Shown: positions 1-9,509 of the stretch, in pieces
How positions within the stretch are numbered: the stretch's first letter is position 1
Layout: each line of letters starts with the position of its first letter
Source: Saprospiraceae bacterium
GTDB taxonomy: Bacteria; Bacteroidota; Bacteroidia; Chitinophagales; Saprospiraceae
NCBI GenBank assembly: GCA_027488135.1
Contig: JAIYCH010000038.1
Span: forward strand, 17,776-81,775
Direction: 5' to 3'
DNA length: 64,000 nucleotides
The notes under the pieces: generated by a model
The model's input: only the letters and a program-made list of their open reading frames with translations
What the model was told of the DNA's origin: nothing
Database searches by the model: none
Program-made: the position numbers and the translations under genes

Positions 1-1629
1 CTCTCCTCTTTGCGGTTTGATTCTTTCTGTACTTGATACCCAAACGTCAGCAGGCAAGGTACTGGACGAATTAGAAACTAAATGCAGATATTGATTAGAA
101 ACGGTTACACCCCCTTTAATGGCATTACTGGCATTGAAGGCATACCTCCAGCTTAAACGAGGCTCCAAGCCATTGTAGGTTACTACTTCCTCTCCTTTCT
201 GATAATTAACGCCCGTGCTCGACGCATAAGGTCCCATTTGCGTGAATATTGACCATCTAAGACCAGCCTGGATTTTTATTCTTTCGCTTACTTTAAAATC
301 ATCGGAAACATAAAATCCTGTTTCCCAAGCGGGTATCGATACCTTATTATTTGTAAATTCCTCATCGCCCTGTTGCGCCGTAGCTATACTGGGCGTAAGC
401 CGATGATAGGTTGTTTGCACTCCAAACTTTATGGCATGATTATTAGAGGGAAAGTAATCGAAGTCAACTTTTCCGTTCCAATCTCTGACACCCGAAAATA
501 ATTTAAGACTAAAATCATCAAAACCAGCCTTGAACGTAAAATCGTAATCGTTATATATGATAGAAGTATTTACAAATAATCTATTATTAAAAAGGTGATT
601 CCAGCGAAGGGTTCCTGTGGCATTTCCGTAGGGTAGGTCGAAGGTAAAATCTCTACCAGGGGTTCTAAACTTCAATACATCTCGACCAAAATAGGTGCTA
701 AAAAAGATCCTGTCCTTTTCACTAAAAGTATAATTAGCCTTGGCATTCAAATCGTAGAAATAATAATTGGTTCCTGCGAAATCAGTTTTTTTTATGGCTG
801 GTTGCGCGAGGTCTAACGCATAAGTTCTTCGGGTAGAAACAATAAAAGAACTCTTTTCAGGTACTATTGGCCCTTGAAACGTTAATCGGGAAGCAATTAA
901 GCCAACACCACCGTCCACCTGATAATGTTTATTATTTCCTTCTTTCATTTGAATATCCACTACAGAAGATAATCTACCACCGTACTGCGCTGGCATTCCC
1001 CCTTTAATAAGATTTGCCGATTTTATTGCATCTGAATTGAATACTGAGAAAAAACCAAATAAATGACCTGAATTATATACGAGCGCCTCGTCTAAGAGTA
1101 CCAGATTCTGGTCAGGACCTCCCCCTCTCACATAAAAACCAGAACTTCCTTCTCCCGCCGATTGTACTCCAGGTAAAAGCTGCAAAGCTTTAAGCAAATC
1201 AACTTCCCCCATTAAAGCGGGAATTTTCTGTATTTTTTCAATAGGAAGAATAATTTCACCCATTTGTGTACCTGACACATTTTTATCGGCTGCTTCAGCT
1301 TCTATAACAACCTCGCTCATTTCTACCCCCTCACTTAAGTCTATATTGAGCGAAAGATCCTTGTTTAAACTAATTTTTTTCTCCTGATCTGCAAAACCTA
1401 AATAGGTGAAAACAATCGTATAATCACCTGGAGATAACCGAAGAGTATAAAAGCCGTAAGTATTGGTCGATGCGCCCAAATTACTCTCTGTTTTCACATA
1501 AACTGAAGCCCCTGTCAAGGTCTCCCCTGTACTGGCATCCTTCACATAACCACTCACTGAAAACTTACTTTGCCCGAAAAGGGAAACGGAAAAACCCGTT
1601 AAAATAAAAATTATTACCTTTAAATGCAT
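1..1629 (-). CDS. TonB-dependent receptor, N-terminal 543 residues (cut by window edge)
   Basis: Outer-membrane TonB-dependent transporter of the carboxypeptidase-regulatory-like class. The frame is open from the ATG at 1629 to the window edge, so the rest of the barrel lies outside. Residues 1-20 form a signal peptide ending near LFGQS. Residues 22-100 form the CarboxypepD_reg domain (SGYVKDASTGETLTGASV). Residues about 125-225 form the plug, with ALQLLPGVQSAGEGSSGF, YVRGGGPDQNLVLLDEA and GGRLSSVVDI. The barrel follows, and at the cut edge the LPADVWVSS stretch is typical of this receptor group. The substrate cannot be told from sequence. It starts 62 bases after the stop of the giant T9SS protein on the same strand, so co-transcription is possible. 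Confidence 0.9.
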   Translation of the reverse strand, partial: MHLKVIIFILTGFSVSLFGQSKFSVSGYVKDASTGETLTGASVYVKTESNLGASTNTYGFYTLRLSPGDYTIVFTYLGFADQEKKISLNKDLSLNIDLSEGVEMSEVVIEAEAADKNVSGTQMGEIILPIEKIQKIPALMGEVDLLKALQLLPGVQSAGEGSSGFYVRGGGPDQNLVLLDEALVYNSGHLFGFFSVFNSDAIKSANLIKGGMPAQYGGRLSSVVDIQMKEGNNKHYQVDGGVGLIASRLTFQGPIVPEKSSFIVSTRRTYALDLAQPAIKKTDFAGTNYYFYDLNAKANYTFSEKDRIFFSTYFGRDVLKFRTPGRDFTFDLPYGNATGTLRWNHLFNNRLFVNTSIIYNDYDFTFKAGFDDFSLKLFSGVRDWNGKVDFDYFPSNNHAIKFGVQTTYHRLTPSIATAQQGDEEFTNNKVSIPAWETGFYVSDDFKVSERIKIQAGLRWSIFTQMGPYASSTGVNYQKGEEVVTYNGLEPRLSWRYAFNASNAIKGGVTVSNQYLHLVSNSSSTLPADVWVSSTERIKPQRGE

Positions 1630-1691
1630 TCTATATTTGTTTAGTATAGAAAGGCTAAAAGGTATAAATAGTTTAATTTTTTAGATTAAAC

Positions 1692-4600
1692 CTATCTTAA
1701 TAAATTGACCGTTCCCCCGTTAACTTGCCTACCCGCACCGTTTTCATCTTCGTATTCAATGGTATAGGCATAAATATAAGTATCCGGGTTAGCTCGATTT
1801 CCATTTTGAGAACCATCCCAACCCAATGCAGGATCGGTAGATTGAAAGATCAAATTTCCCCATCGATCGTGAATGATTAACTTAAACGACAGAATGCTTA
1901 CATCGGGATCAACAAACAATTTAAAGACATCATTCACTCCGTCATCATTGGGCGAAAATGCATTGGGTGCATACACCTCATAATAAATACATTTTCTAAC
2001 GCTGATATTTACTGAATCTGTAAAAACACATTTGCCAGAGGTAACCCGAAGAAAGTAAAGCCCTTCATCATCCACTAAAAATTGCTGCCCATCGGAACCA
2101 TCCTGCCATTGATATTTTTCGGCAGCCACATTGGCACGAAGTAATATTCTCTGACCTTCACAAATGGTGGTATCCAGACCCAAATAAACTGGAATTCTTG
2201 GAATCACAGAAACAATTATGGTATCCTTCCAGATACAACCCTTAAAGGTTGCCGTTGCAATATAAGTTCCCGTTTGAGTGACACTTAGCGAAGGTGTTGT
2301 CGCGCCTGTGTTCCACCTATATGTCGAGCCAACGGGAACAGACATTCCTATAAGATAACTTCCACCTGAGCAAAGCGTAGAATCTTTCCCCAGTTCAAAC
2401 CTTGGTAAATCATTAACCACTATACGCACAGAATCAATTCTTTGACAAGTGCCAACCCCTACCCTGGCAGAATACGTACCCGTCATATCTGCTAAAAAAT
2501 AGGGATTTGTGGATCCGTCCTGCCAAATATAAGAGGCCGACGGAATCATAGGTTCGAGCCGCACCTGATCTCCTTCACAGATTTCTTTATCTGTCCCCAG
2601 AAATTGATTAGGTACGTCTATAAAAGTGACGGTCACCGAATCTGTTTTAAAACAACCATTTAATTTAGCCTCTACCACGTAAATACCATTTGAAAGTACA
2701 CTGATTTTAGCTCCACTTTCACCATTATTCCATTTAAGAGTACTTCCCGGTGTAAAACCAACCTCTATAATACCTATTTCACCAGCACAAAGTAACAAAT
2801 CAGGACCTGCTGCTACACTCGGTCTTTGATTAAGCACCACGAACGTGGTATCAATATTTAAACAACCAAATTGATTGGTTGCCTGTACCCAGTTCAACCC
2901 ACTTTTAGAAACTTTTATAGAAGGCGTGAGTTCTCCTGTACTCCAAAAAAAGGTGGTATTAGCCTGTGCTACATTCAAAGTTACGGTATCACCCTGGCAG
3001 GCCAGGGTTTCCTGTGGCATATTCAAAACAGGTAGTGGATTAAATGTTACCTGTACTTCATCTTTATATATACATCCAGCCAGATCTATCTCTAACCCAT
3101 AAACTGCGGAGGTAGAAACGGTAATTTCAGGCGTAGTTAAGCCATTTGTCCAAAGATATCTGGCCGTTGAAAAAACTGGACTCTGTCCTATGGTTATGGT
3201 TTTTCCCTCACAAGAACTTAATAATGGGGGTAAACTAAATGTTGGAACTTGTTTATGATTAATATTTACACTACCCGTTTTCGTACATCCGTTTTTTACC
3301 ACGGTTAACGAATAAATCCCGGGACTGCGCACCTGATAAGTCTGGTTCCTGCTGCCGTCTTGCCATAGGTAGCTTTCATAACTGGTTGTGCTTCCCAATG
3401 TAAGCGTGACATCGGCACAAACAGTAGTATCTCTTCCAAATTGTAGATCAATGACTGGCTGATAATCAATAGAAATAGTGTCTTTTATTAAGCAAACCCC
3501 CACCTTAACTGCCACGAAAAAAAGACCAGATTTATCAGCAATAAATTTCGAAAGGGTCGTATTATTTTGCCATGTGTAGGCAGTAGCGCCAGGAAGTGAG
3601 GCATCTAATGTTAATGTTGCTGCCGGACAAAGTAGGGTATCTTTTCCAAGGTTGAGTCTGAGAGGTGTCTGAAATTTTACCTCTATGGAATCGGAAACGG
3701 TACAACCCGATAGCGTAACTGAAACTTTATACTTCCCTGGTTTTGTCACAACATAAAAGCTATTCAATGAGCTATCCTGCCATACATATCGTACACCGAT
3801 AGCTTCTAATTTTGCGTCTAATCTTAAGGTATCGCCCACACAAAGGGTCGTATCGCCAGGTAAATTCACTTCAAATTTATCGGCCGCAAGCACCCGAACA
3901 GTATCAGTAATAACACAGGTGGTACCGAAAGTAACTTTTGCCCAATAAGTTCCCGGGGCATTTACTGAAACCTTTGGCTGAACCGAATTATTGAACCAAT
4001 TATAGCGTTCTCCGGGACTATAAGTCCTTGCATCTAAAACTATCGGCTCTAGGGTACATTGAACCAAATCGGGGCCTAAAAAACCTTCATTTTCATAATA
4101 ATTCGGAGAATCAAAAATCCAGTTTGTATTACTATTGGCAATATTTGCACTTCTTACGCCCGCGTAAAATTTTACAGATCCGACGCCTATCTGATCTCGC
4201 ATTTGAATAAAGTCACCCTTTATCTCCCCTGAATTCATGATCACCTGGGATTGTTTGCCAGTCTGGGTACTCAATAATTCAATAGGATTACAATTATTGC
4301 CAAAAACCTGAAAAAATCCAGTGATTTCCTGCGGGTTATTTGCATCGAGTCGATAGGTTTTTCCCGGTGCGAACAATAAACTATCTATTTTATGTTTTCC
4401 TAAAAGAGTACCACTGCTTAGAAAATCTAAAATCTTAAAATCTGAGACCCCAGATTCAGTTTGAACAGTGCTATTTCCCGTTTCTGATGAAAAATAAAGT
4501 CGATGAAAGGTATGTGGCTTCCTTTCATAAAAATCACCTCCATTGGTAAATTCAATGGTAGAGGTGCCCGGGACAACAATAATGGAATCTCCTGATACAT

Positions 4601-7448
4601 TGAATTCATTGAAATTTTCATAGCCTGCATTTATGTACCAATGACTTGAACCTAGCTCTAATCTTTTTTTAGTGCTTTCCCAACCTCCATAAAAATAATT
4701 AATATTTACAGGATTACCATTGGTATTAAATGTTCCGTTCCTAAAATTCAATTCAAAACCGGGCAAAGAATCTAGTGTAGTCCATTTTCCAGATCCATCT
4801 ATTTCAATATAAGGAATATATTGTCCGGCAAATAGCGCGGTATTCGATGTTTGTTTACCTTTAAATCTCAACCGGTGCAAGCTAAAATTGCAAATATTAG
4901 TAGGAGCCAAAACTAGATTTCCAAATAATTCCAGATTTTCAACATTCGCAGACCTAAACCAAGGTTTGTTTTTAACATCTCCGATAGTGAAATTTTTTGC
5001 ATATACAGAATTAGCCTCAAAAGTTAAAATCCCGTTTGGATTTGGAAATGAAAAAGCATCAAAAAAAACATCATCCAGTGGCGTTGGAATACACTCACCC
5101 CCAGGTCCATTACTTGTCAAAGACCAATGAGCTTTATCAGTCCAAGTACCCGTACCCCCAACCCAGAAAAGTTTCCTGGAGGTTTTTTCATTAAAAATCC
5201 AATTGAGGTTATTTCCAAGATTAACGGAATTGTTAGCCGTAATGACACCTGGTCCAACAGAATGGAAATCTTTTACAATGAAATTTTCAACCGTTACATT
5301 TTTTTCAAAATGGATATTTGCCTTTAAATCGTCAGAATATGATGATAAATTAATAAGTCCTTCACATGCATTCAGAGGAATTAACTCTCCCACAAAAAGA
5401 GCCCCACCAGGGTGCATTTTATATTGATTTCCTCCATAAATTTCCCATTTAATAAACCGGACATTATTCCATATAACTAAATTATTGTAGCTGATAAAAT
5501 AATTAAATTCATGTTTCTTAACATCACTTAAGCCGGTACTCGTTAAATTTATCTGTCCGTAATGTTGAACTTGATTAAAAAGGAGCTGATTACTCCCCCA
5601 TAAATTAATATTTCCATAACTAACAAAAATAATAGTGGAAGTACCTGCATTCAAGGTGAGATTATTAGTCTGCATATTCCATTCTGACCATGGAGTTATC
5701 TTGGGTCTGATAGTCACAATAGAACTACCCAAATTTAGACTCCTAACATTTCCAACTTCATCATAACGTTGACTTCTGAAATTTTGAATAAAAACAAACT
5801 TACTATTGGTATTTAATCCTCCTTTTACCAGGTATAAATCTAAGTCAACTTCTAAGTCATCTTCTAAAATCCAACTACCTACCCCATTGAAATAGAGATT
5901 TTTTTTAAATTTTTGTGATGCCATGGTTATGCTATTTCCTGAAGTGTTACCCTCAAAAAAGACATCTCCCTGAACTTTCCATGACATGGCATTGATCAGT
6001 TTCAGATAACCGAATATATGAAGTAATTGATCAGATGTTCCTGAAAAGATTGGATTTCCCTTTGCTCCTGTCCAGTCCATGGAGCGACAATAGGCATTGT
6101 CAATATTTAGATTAACCGTTCCTCCGGAGGCAGGAAAACTATTCGCGTCAAAAAATACATCGTCACCTGCCGTTGGCACACAATTTCCAGGCGTACCACC
6201 CGATGTCGATGACCAATGCATCGGATCATACCAGTCCCCTGACCCACCTACCCAATATAATTTATTATTTACCTTTGGCGTAATAATCCACCCATTATTG
6301 TTGCCTAGATCGGTACTATTATTGGCATTGAAAGTAGCGCCACCTGTGGCTGAAACGTCTCTGATACTCAGATAATCACCCGCCAAAATACCTGCGCTTG
6401 CTATGAAATTTGTTTTTATTCCACCGGAACCACTAAGAATCTGTATCGGATTGGAACAATCTCCTTTTGCGATCAAAGATTTCAGTTTGTAATTTTTTCC
6501 TTCTTGAAATCTGTACGTTCTCCCTTTGGACAGCACTAAGGTATCCATTGAAATTACGCCCGTCGTGTTTGTTTCGCTAGTCAATATATACTTAAAAAGA
6601 TTTATACTATCTGCTTGAACTCTGGCCTTTCCTAAGCTTGAGATTAAGGCCAATTGCCCCCATCTCAATCCTTTTATTCCTTTCACTTGAAATAAAGAAT
6701 TGATAGAACTTAGTGAAATAGAGGTATTAACCCCTGAGAATTTACCTGTTGTATAATTAATAACCGCAGAGGGAATTTCTATATAGCTATTGGAAGGGAG
6801 GTAAAATGCATCCCCTCGTACCAAAATATCCGAGCTATCCAGATTGATATCAGTTTTTGCGTTTTCTAATTTCAAATCTAAATAATCAGTTGTGATGCTA
6901 AATCCTTTTGATGAGAAGGTCCCTCCTTCAAATATCAATAAACTATCTATAATTATGCCTCCATTTAATTGAAAAGAACCCGTATTTTCCTTGAACCTGA
7001 CAATACGATGAAAGGCATTCCCCGCCATTTGAATTTGAGCATTTGCCAATGCAGCGGAAAAATTAACCTCCCCTGAAAAGGAAAAAACTATTTGATTATT
7101 TAATAATAAACTTCCAAAAATATTTAAAACACTCGTTGATGCGCCACTAACTTCTATTTTTTGGGTTACTTTTGACATATCAAGTGACTGACAAAAAGTA
7201 ATTTGTTGATCTATTTGTACCAATTGGTTCGGAGAAGTAAATGACTTTGAATCAAAAATTACATTATCCTTTGAACCAGGTATAGAAGAAGGTCTGATAC
7301 TTCCCCCAGAGGTAGTTGCCCAGTGGCTAAGATCGGACCATTTTCCAGACCCGCCGATCCAATAGATGTCAATACCATTAAGTGGTAAATTAAGCCCTAT
7401 AAGGAAAGCAAAAAGAATAATTTTTTTCCAATTATTGTACGAGTCCAT
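1692..7448 (-). CDS. Giant T9SS type B surface protein: three W-motif modules, ten Ig-like repeats
   Basis: Secreted cell-surface protein of 1,918 residues, presumably an adhesin or surface-layer filament. I chose the Met at 7448, not the upstream Met at 7493, because the protein then opens with a normal signal peptide (basic start, then ILFAFLIGLNLPLNG). Three large beta-rich modules begin near residues 28, 396 and 758. Each starts with YWIGGSGKWSDLSHW or a close variant and continues to DDVFFDANSF-like wording. Residues about 1120-1815 are ten Ig-like repeats of roughly 70 residues, each with LGKDTTLC, a central YxWQDGS-like strand and a GCxxxDSVxV end. The last ~100 residues (APNAFSPNDDGVNDVFKL, HDRWGNLIF) are the gliding-motility-associated type B sorting domain. 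Ligand unknown. Confidence 0.9.
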   Translation of the reverse strand: MDSYNNWKKIILFAFLIGLNLPLNGIDIYWIGGSGKWSDLSHWATTSGGSIRPSSIPGSKDNVIFDSKSFTSPNQLVQIDQQITFCQSLDMSKVTQKIEVSGASTSVLNIFGSLLLNNQIVFSFSGEVNFSAALANAQIQMAGNAFHRIVRFKENTGSFQLNGGIIIDSLLIFEGGTFSSKGFSITTDYLDLKLENAKTDINLDSSDILVRGDAFYLPSNSYIEIPSAVINYTTGKFSGVNTSISLSSINSLFQVKGIKGLRWGQLALISSLGKARVQADSINLFKYILTSETNTTGVISMDTLVLSKGRTYRFQEGKNYKLKSLIAKGDCSNPIQILSGSGGIKTNFIASAGILAGDYLSIRDVSATGGATFNANNSTDLGNNNGWIITPKVNNKLYWVGGSGDWYDPMHWSSTSGGTPGNCVPTAGDDVFFDANSFPASGGTVNLNIDNAYCRSMDWTGAKGNPIFSGTSDQLLHIFGYLKLINAMSWKVQGDVFFEGNTSGNSITMASQKFKKNLYFNGVGSWILEDDLEVDLDLYLVKGGLNTNSKFVFIQNFRSQRYDEVGNVRSLNLGSSIVTIRPKITPWSEWNMQTNNLTLNAGTSTIIFVSYGNINLWGSNQLLFNQVQHYGQINLTSTGLSDVKKHEFNYFISYNNLVIWNNVRFIKWEIYGGNQYKMHPGGALFVGELIPLNACEGLINLSSYSDDLKANIHFEKNVTVENFIVKDFHSVGPGVITANNSVNLGNNLNWIFNEKTSRKLFWVGGTGTWTDKAHWSLTSNGPGGECIPTPLDDVFFDAFSFPNPNGILTFEANSVYAKNFTIGDVKNKPWFRSANVENLELFGNLVLAPTNICNFSLHRLRFKGKQTSNTALFAGQYIPYIEIDGSGKWTTLDSLPGFELNFRNGTFNTNGNPVNINYFYGGWESTKKRLELGSSHWYINAGYENFNEFNVSGDSIIVVPGTSTIEFTNGGDFYERKPHTFHRLYFSSETGNSTVQTESGVSDFKILDFLSSGTLLGKHKIDSLLFAPGKTYRLDANNPQEITGFFQVFGNNCNPIELLSTQTGKQSQVIMNSGEIKGDFIQMRDQIGVGSVKFYAGVRSANIANSNTNWIFDSPNYYENEGFLGPDLVQCTLEPIVLDARTYSPGERYNWFNNSVQPKVSVNAPGTYWAKVTFGTTCVITDTVRVLAADKFEVNLPGDTTLCVGDTLRLDAKLEAIGVRYVWQDSSLNSFYVVTKPGKYKVSVTLSGCTVSDSIEVKFQTPLRLNLGKDTLLCPAATLTLDASLPGATAYTWQNNTTLSKFIADKSGLFFVAVKVGVCLIKDTISIDYQPVIDLQFGRDTTVCADVTLTLGSTTSYESYLWQDGSRNQTYQVRSPGIYSLTVVKNGCTKTGSVNINHKQVPTFSLPPLLSSCEGKTITIGQSPVFSTARYLWTNGLTTPEITVSTSAVYGLEIDLAGCIYKDEVQVTFNPLPVLNMPQETLACQGDTVTLNVAQANTTFFWSTGELTPSIKVSKSGLNWVQATNQFGCLNIDTTFVVLNQRPSVAAGPDLLLCAGEIGIIEVGFTPGSTLKWNNGESGAKISVLSNGIYVVEAKLNGCFKTDSVTVTFIDVPNQFLGTDKEICEGDQVRLEPMIPSASYIWQDGSTNPYFLADMTGTYSARVGVGTCQRIDSVRIVVNDLPRFELGKDSTLCSGGSYLIGMSVPVGSTYRWNTGATTPSLSVTQTGTYIATATFKGCIWKDTIIVSVIPRIPVYLGLDTTICEGQRILLRANVAAEKYQWQDGSDGQQFLVDDEGLYFLRVTSGKCVFTDSVNISVRKCIYYEVYAPNAFSPNDDGVNDVFKLFVDPDVSILSFKLIIHDRWGNLIFQSTDPALGWDGSQNGNRANPDTYIYAYTIEYEDENGAGRQVNGGTVNLLR

Positions 7449-7561
7449 ATTTCTGCAGTTCAAAATGAAGGTCGAAGATAAATGATTAATCAACCTTTAT
7501 TAAACGTAATATCCTATTATTTTATATAGAAATAGGAAGATACATTATTAATGCGAATCGT

Positions 7562-8068
7562 TTAATTTTTTAAATGGCAAAATTCGTCATGGGCACCAGG
7601 TAAATAAGCCAAACTGACCAGGAATTCCCTTACAATCTCAGGACCCGTAAATTTAAAGGTTTTTTTAAAAAGTTTAACCCAGTCCTGTAATTCAGCTGGG
7701 TGATGCATATCGAGCCAGAGCTTGAAACTTCCGTGTTTTTCAATTAATTGGAGTACTACATTAGCGTTATGAATGACCGCTCTTATTTTTAATTGATTCC
7801 TTATTATTCCTTCATTCTGCAATAACTCTTCGATTTTATCTTCCTCATAATGGGCTATTTTTTCAAGGTCATAGGAATCAAATGCCTTTTTAAAGTTTTC
7901 CTGCTTTTTGAGAATAGTCACCCAACTTAATCCTGCCTGATTAATTTCCATAACCAGTCTTTCAAATAAAAGACTATCATCCTCTATGGAGACACCATAA
8001 ACATGGTCGTGATAAAATCTGGAAACATGATTTTCAGGTAGTTTTTGAACGGAAAGACAATAAGACAT
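7562..8068 (-). CDS. tag: DNA-3-methyladenine glycosylase I
   Basis: Base-excision repair enzyme that removes 3-methyladenine from alkylated DNA in the cytoplasm. At 168 residues it is a little shorter than E. coli Tag (187). The family features are present: Cys4 and His20 near the N-terminus with His160 and Cys164 near the C-terminus as the zinc-snap ligands, the stretch LVMEINQAGLSWVTILKK with Glu41 at the position of the E. coli base-recognition Glu38, and NEGIIRNQLKI. The shorter length comes from a compact C-terminal half. It stands alone, divergent from the TlpA-like gene, with the two starts 71 bases apart. Confidence 0.93.
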   Translation of the reverse strand: MSYCLSVQKLPENHVSRFYHDHVYGVSIEDDSLLFERLVMEINQAGLSWVTILKKQENFKKAFDSYDLEKIAHYEEDKIEELLQNEGIIRNQLKIRAVIHNANVVLQLIEKHGSFKLWLDMHHPAELQDWVKLFKKTFKFTGPEIVREFLVSLAYLPGAHDEFCHLKN

Positions 8069-8139
8069 TATAATTGGTTATTTTAAGAATAAATAAATAA
8101 GTACTTTTGTTATTCATCTTTAAGATTAGCCAAAATATT

Positions 8140-9501
8140 ATGAAAATTCAAAGAATCAGTGCCATTTTTTCTATTATTTTATTTTTTTCAACAACCATTT
8201 ATGCACAGCGTTTTTTTCAAATCAATGGAAATTTGAAAAGCGGCTCCCCAATAAATAATCTCGTTCTTTCCAAGTTTAACGGACAGGAGATACCTGTAAC
8301 AGAAACTAAGGTCACTGATGGTAAATTTACATTTAACGTTCCCGTTGAAAATTTCCAGTCTGGTGTGTATCGAATCATTCTTAATCCACAACAAAGAAAA
8401 TTTGTTGATATTATTATTACTGACACCCTTAGTTTTGATGTTTACATTGAAGCGGAGAAACCCGAAGGAGCTTCAACGTTCACGGGCTCTCCATTAAATT
8501 CCAAGTGGTATGCGTATAAAGAATCGGCTTATAAAGCACAGGAAAGGAACAGGGCGCTCATACAATTTACTGATATTTATCCCGACAAAACCAATGCGTT
8601 TTATGCCACTGCCATCAAGGAAATTGAGAGGGAGATGAAAGAGTTTGACCTCAATTTCAATAAATTTGTGAGGGAAAATAAAAATAATCTGGCAGGAAAA
8701 ATGGTGGCTAACCGCCCCTTCTACTTTCCTAATATAAAATTACCTTTAAAAGGACAGGAAAAAGATTTTCAGGATAAATACTGGAAGGGCATTGATGCTT
8801 CTGATCCCTCTTTGCTTTTTACCCCTTTGTATGTGGAGCATATTTTAGCGTATTTTGGATTTTTTCTGCAAGAACAGCCTGGGCCTGAGGCTGATGTAAA
8901 CCTAAGAATGGCTGTAGATACCGTAATGATAAAGTTTGGAAAAAATAAAGAAACCGCTGATTTCGCGAGACAATTTTTAACAGAAGGTTTTAAACAATTG
9001 GATAAGCCCGCTTTGTTGCAATATTTAGACGAAACCTATAGCGCTACCCAACAATGCACTGACGAATTGGAGGAAAAAGAATTAAAAGAACGCCTCGCTG
9101 CTTACAATGCACTGAAAATTGGCTTTAATCCTCCGGCAATTAAAATACCTGATTATTCAGGAAATGCAGCAAGCTTCCTGGAAAGCCCCGCCGATACCAT
9201 TATTTTGGTATTCTGGGCTACCTGGTGTCCTCATTGCCAACAAATGTTACCTGTTTTGAAGGAAAAATTAGCGGGAAAGAAAAATTGGGCAGTGGTAGCT
9301 GTCAGTGTAGATGATGATAAAGAGGCATTCGAAAAAGTGATGAAGGAATATCCTATGTTCAGACATTATTGCGACCTGAAAAAGTGGCAAAGTCAGCCTG
9401 TGATGGATTATCATATCAATGCAACGCCCTCCTTTTTTATGTTTGATAAAAAACGAACCCTGCAAGGTAAATATCCTGACATCCGCCAGGTTCCTTTTTA
9501 A
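8140..9501 (+). CDS. TlpA-like thiol-disulfide oxidoreductase with DUF4369-type N-terminus
   Basis: Exported thioredoxin-fold protein of 453 residues, expected in the periplasm. The first ATG (8140) gives a clean signal peptide (ISAIFSIILFFSTTIYAQ); the longer frame would need a TTG and adds nothing recognisable. Residues 20-110 resemble the beta-rich DUF4369-type domain that precedes TlpA domains in Bacteroidota. A helical middle region follows. Residues ~335-453 are a thioredoxin fold with the redox pair Cys363-Pro-His-Cys366 inside FWATWCPHCQQMLP, and the cis-proline strand NATPSFFMFD. Family members reduce or isomerise disulfides in exported proteins; the partner is unknown. Convergent with the amidase gene, ending 8 bases before it. 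Confidence 0.87.
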   Translation: MKIQRISAIFSIILFFSTTIYAQRFFQINGNLKSGSPINNLVLSKFNGQEIPVTETKVTDGKFTFNVPVENFQSGVYRIILNPQQRKFVDIIITDTLSFDVYIEAEKPEGASTFTGSPLNSKWYAYKESAYKAQERNRALIQFTDIYPDKTNAFYATAIKEIEREMKEFDLNFNKFVRENKNNLAGKMVANRPFYFPNIKLPLKGQEKDFQDKYWKGIDASDPSLLFTPLYVEHILAYFGFFLQEQPGPEADVNLRMAVDTVMIKFGKNKETADFARQFLTEGFKQLDKPALLQYLDETYSATQQCTDELEEKELKERLAAYNALKIGFNPPAIKIPDYSGNAASFLESPADTIILVFWATWCPHCQQMLPVLKEKLAGKKNWAVVAVSVDDDKEAFEKVMKEYPMFRHYCDLKKWQSQPVMDYHINATPSFFMFDKKRTLQGKYPDIRQVPF

Positions 9502-9509
9502 CTTCGCTT

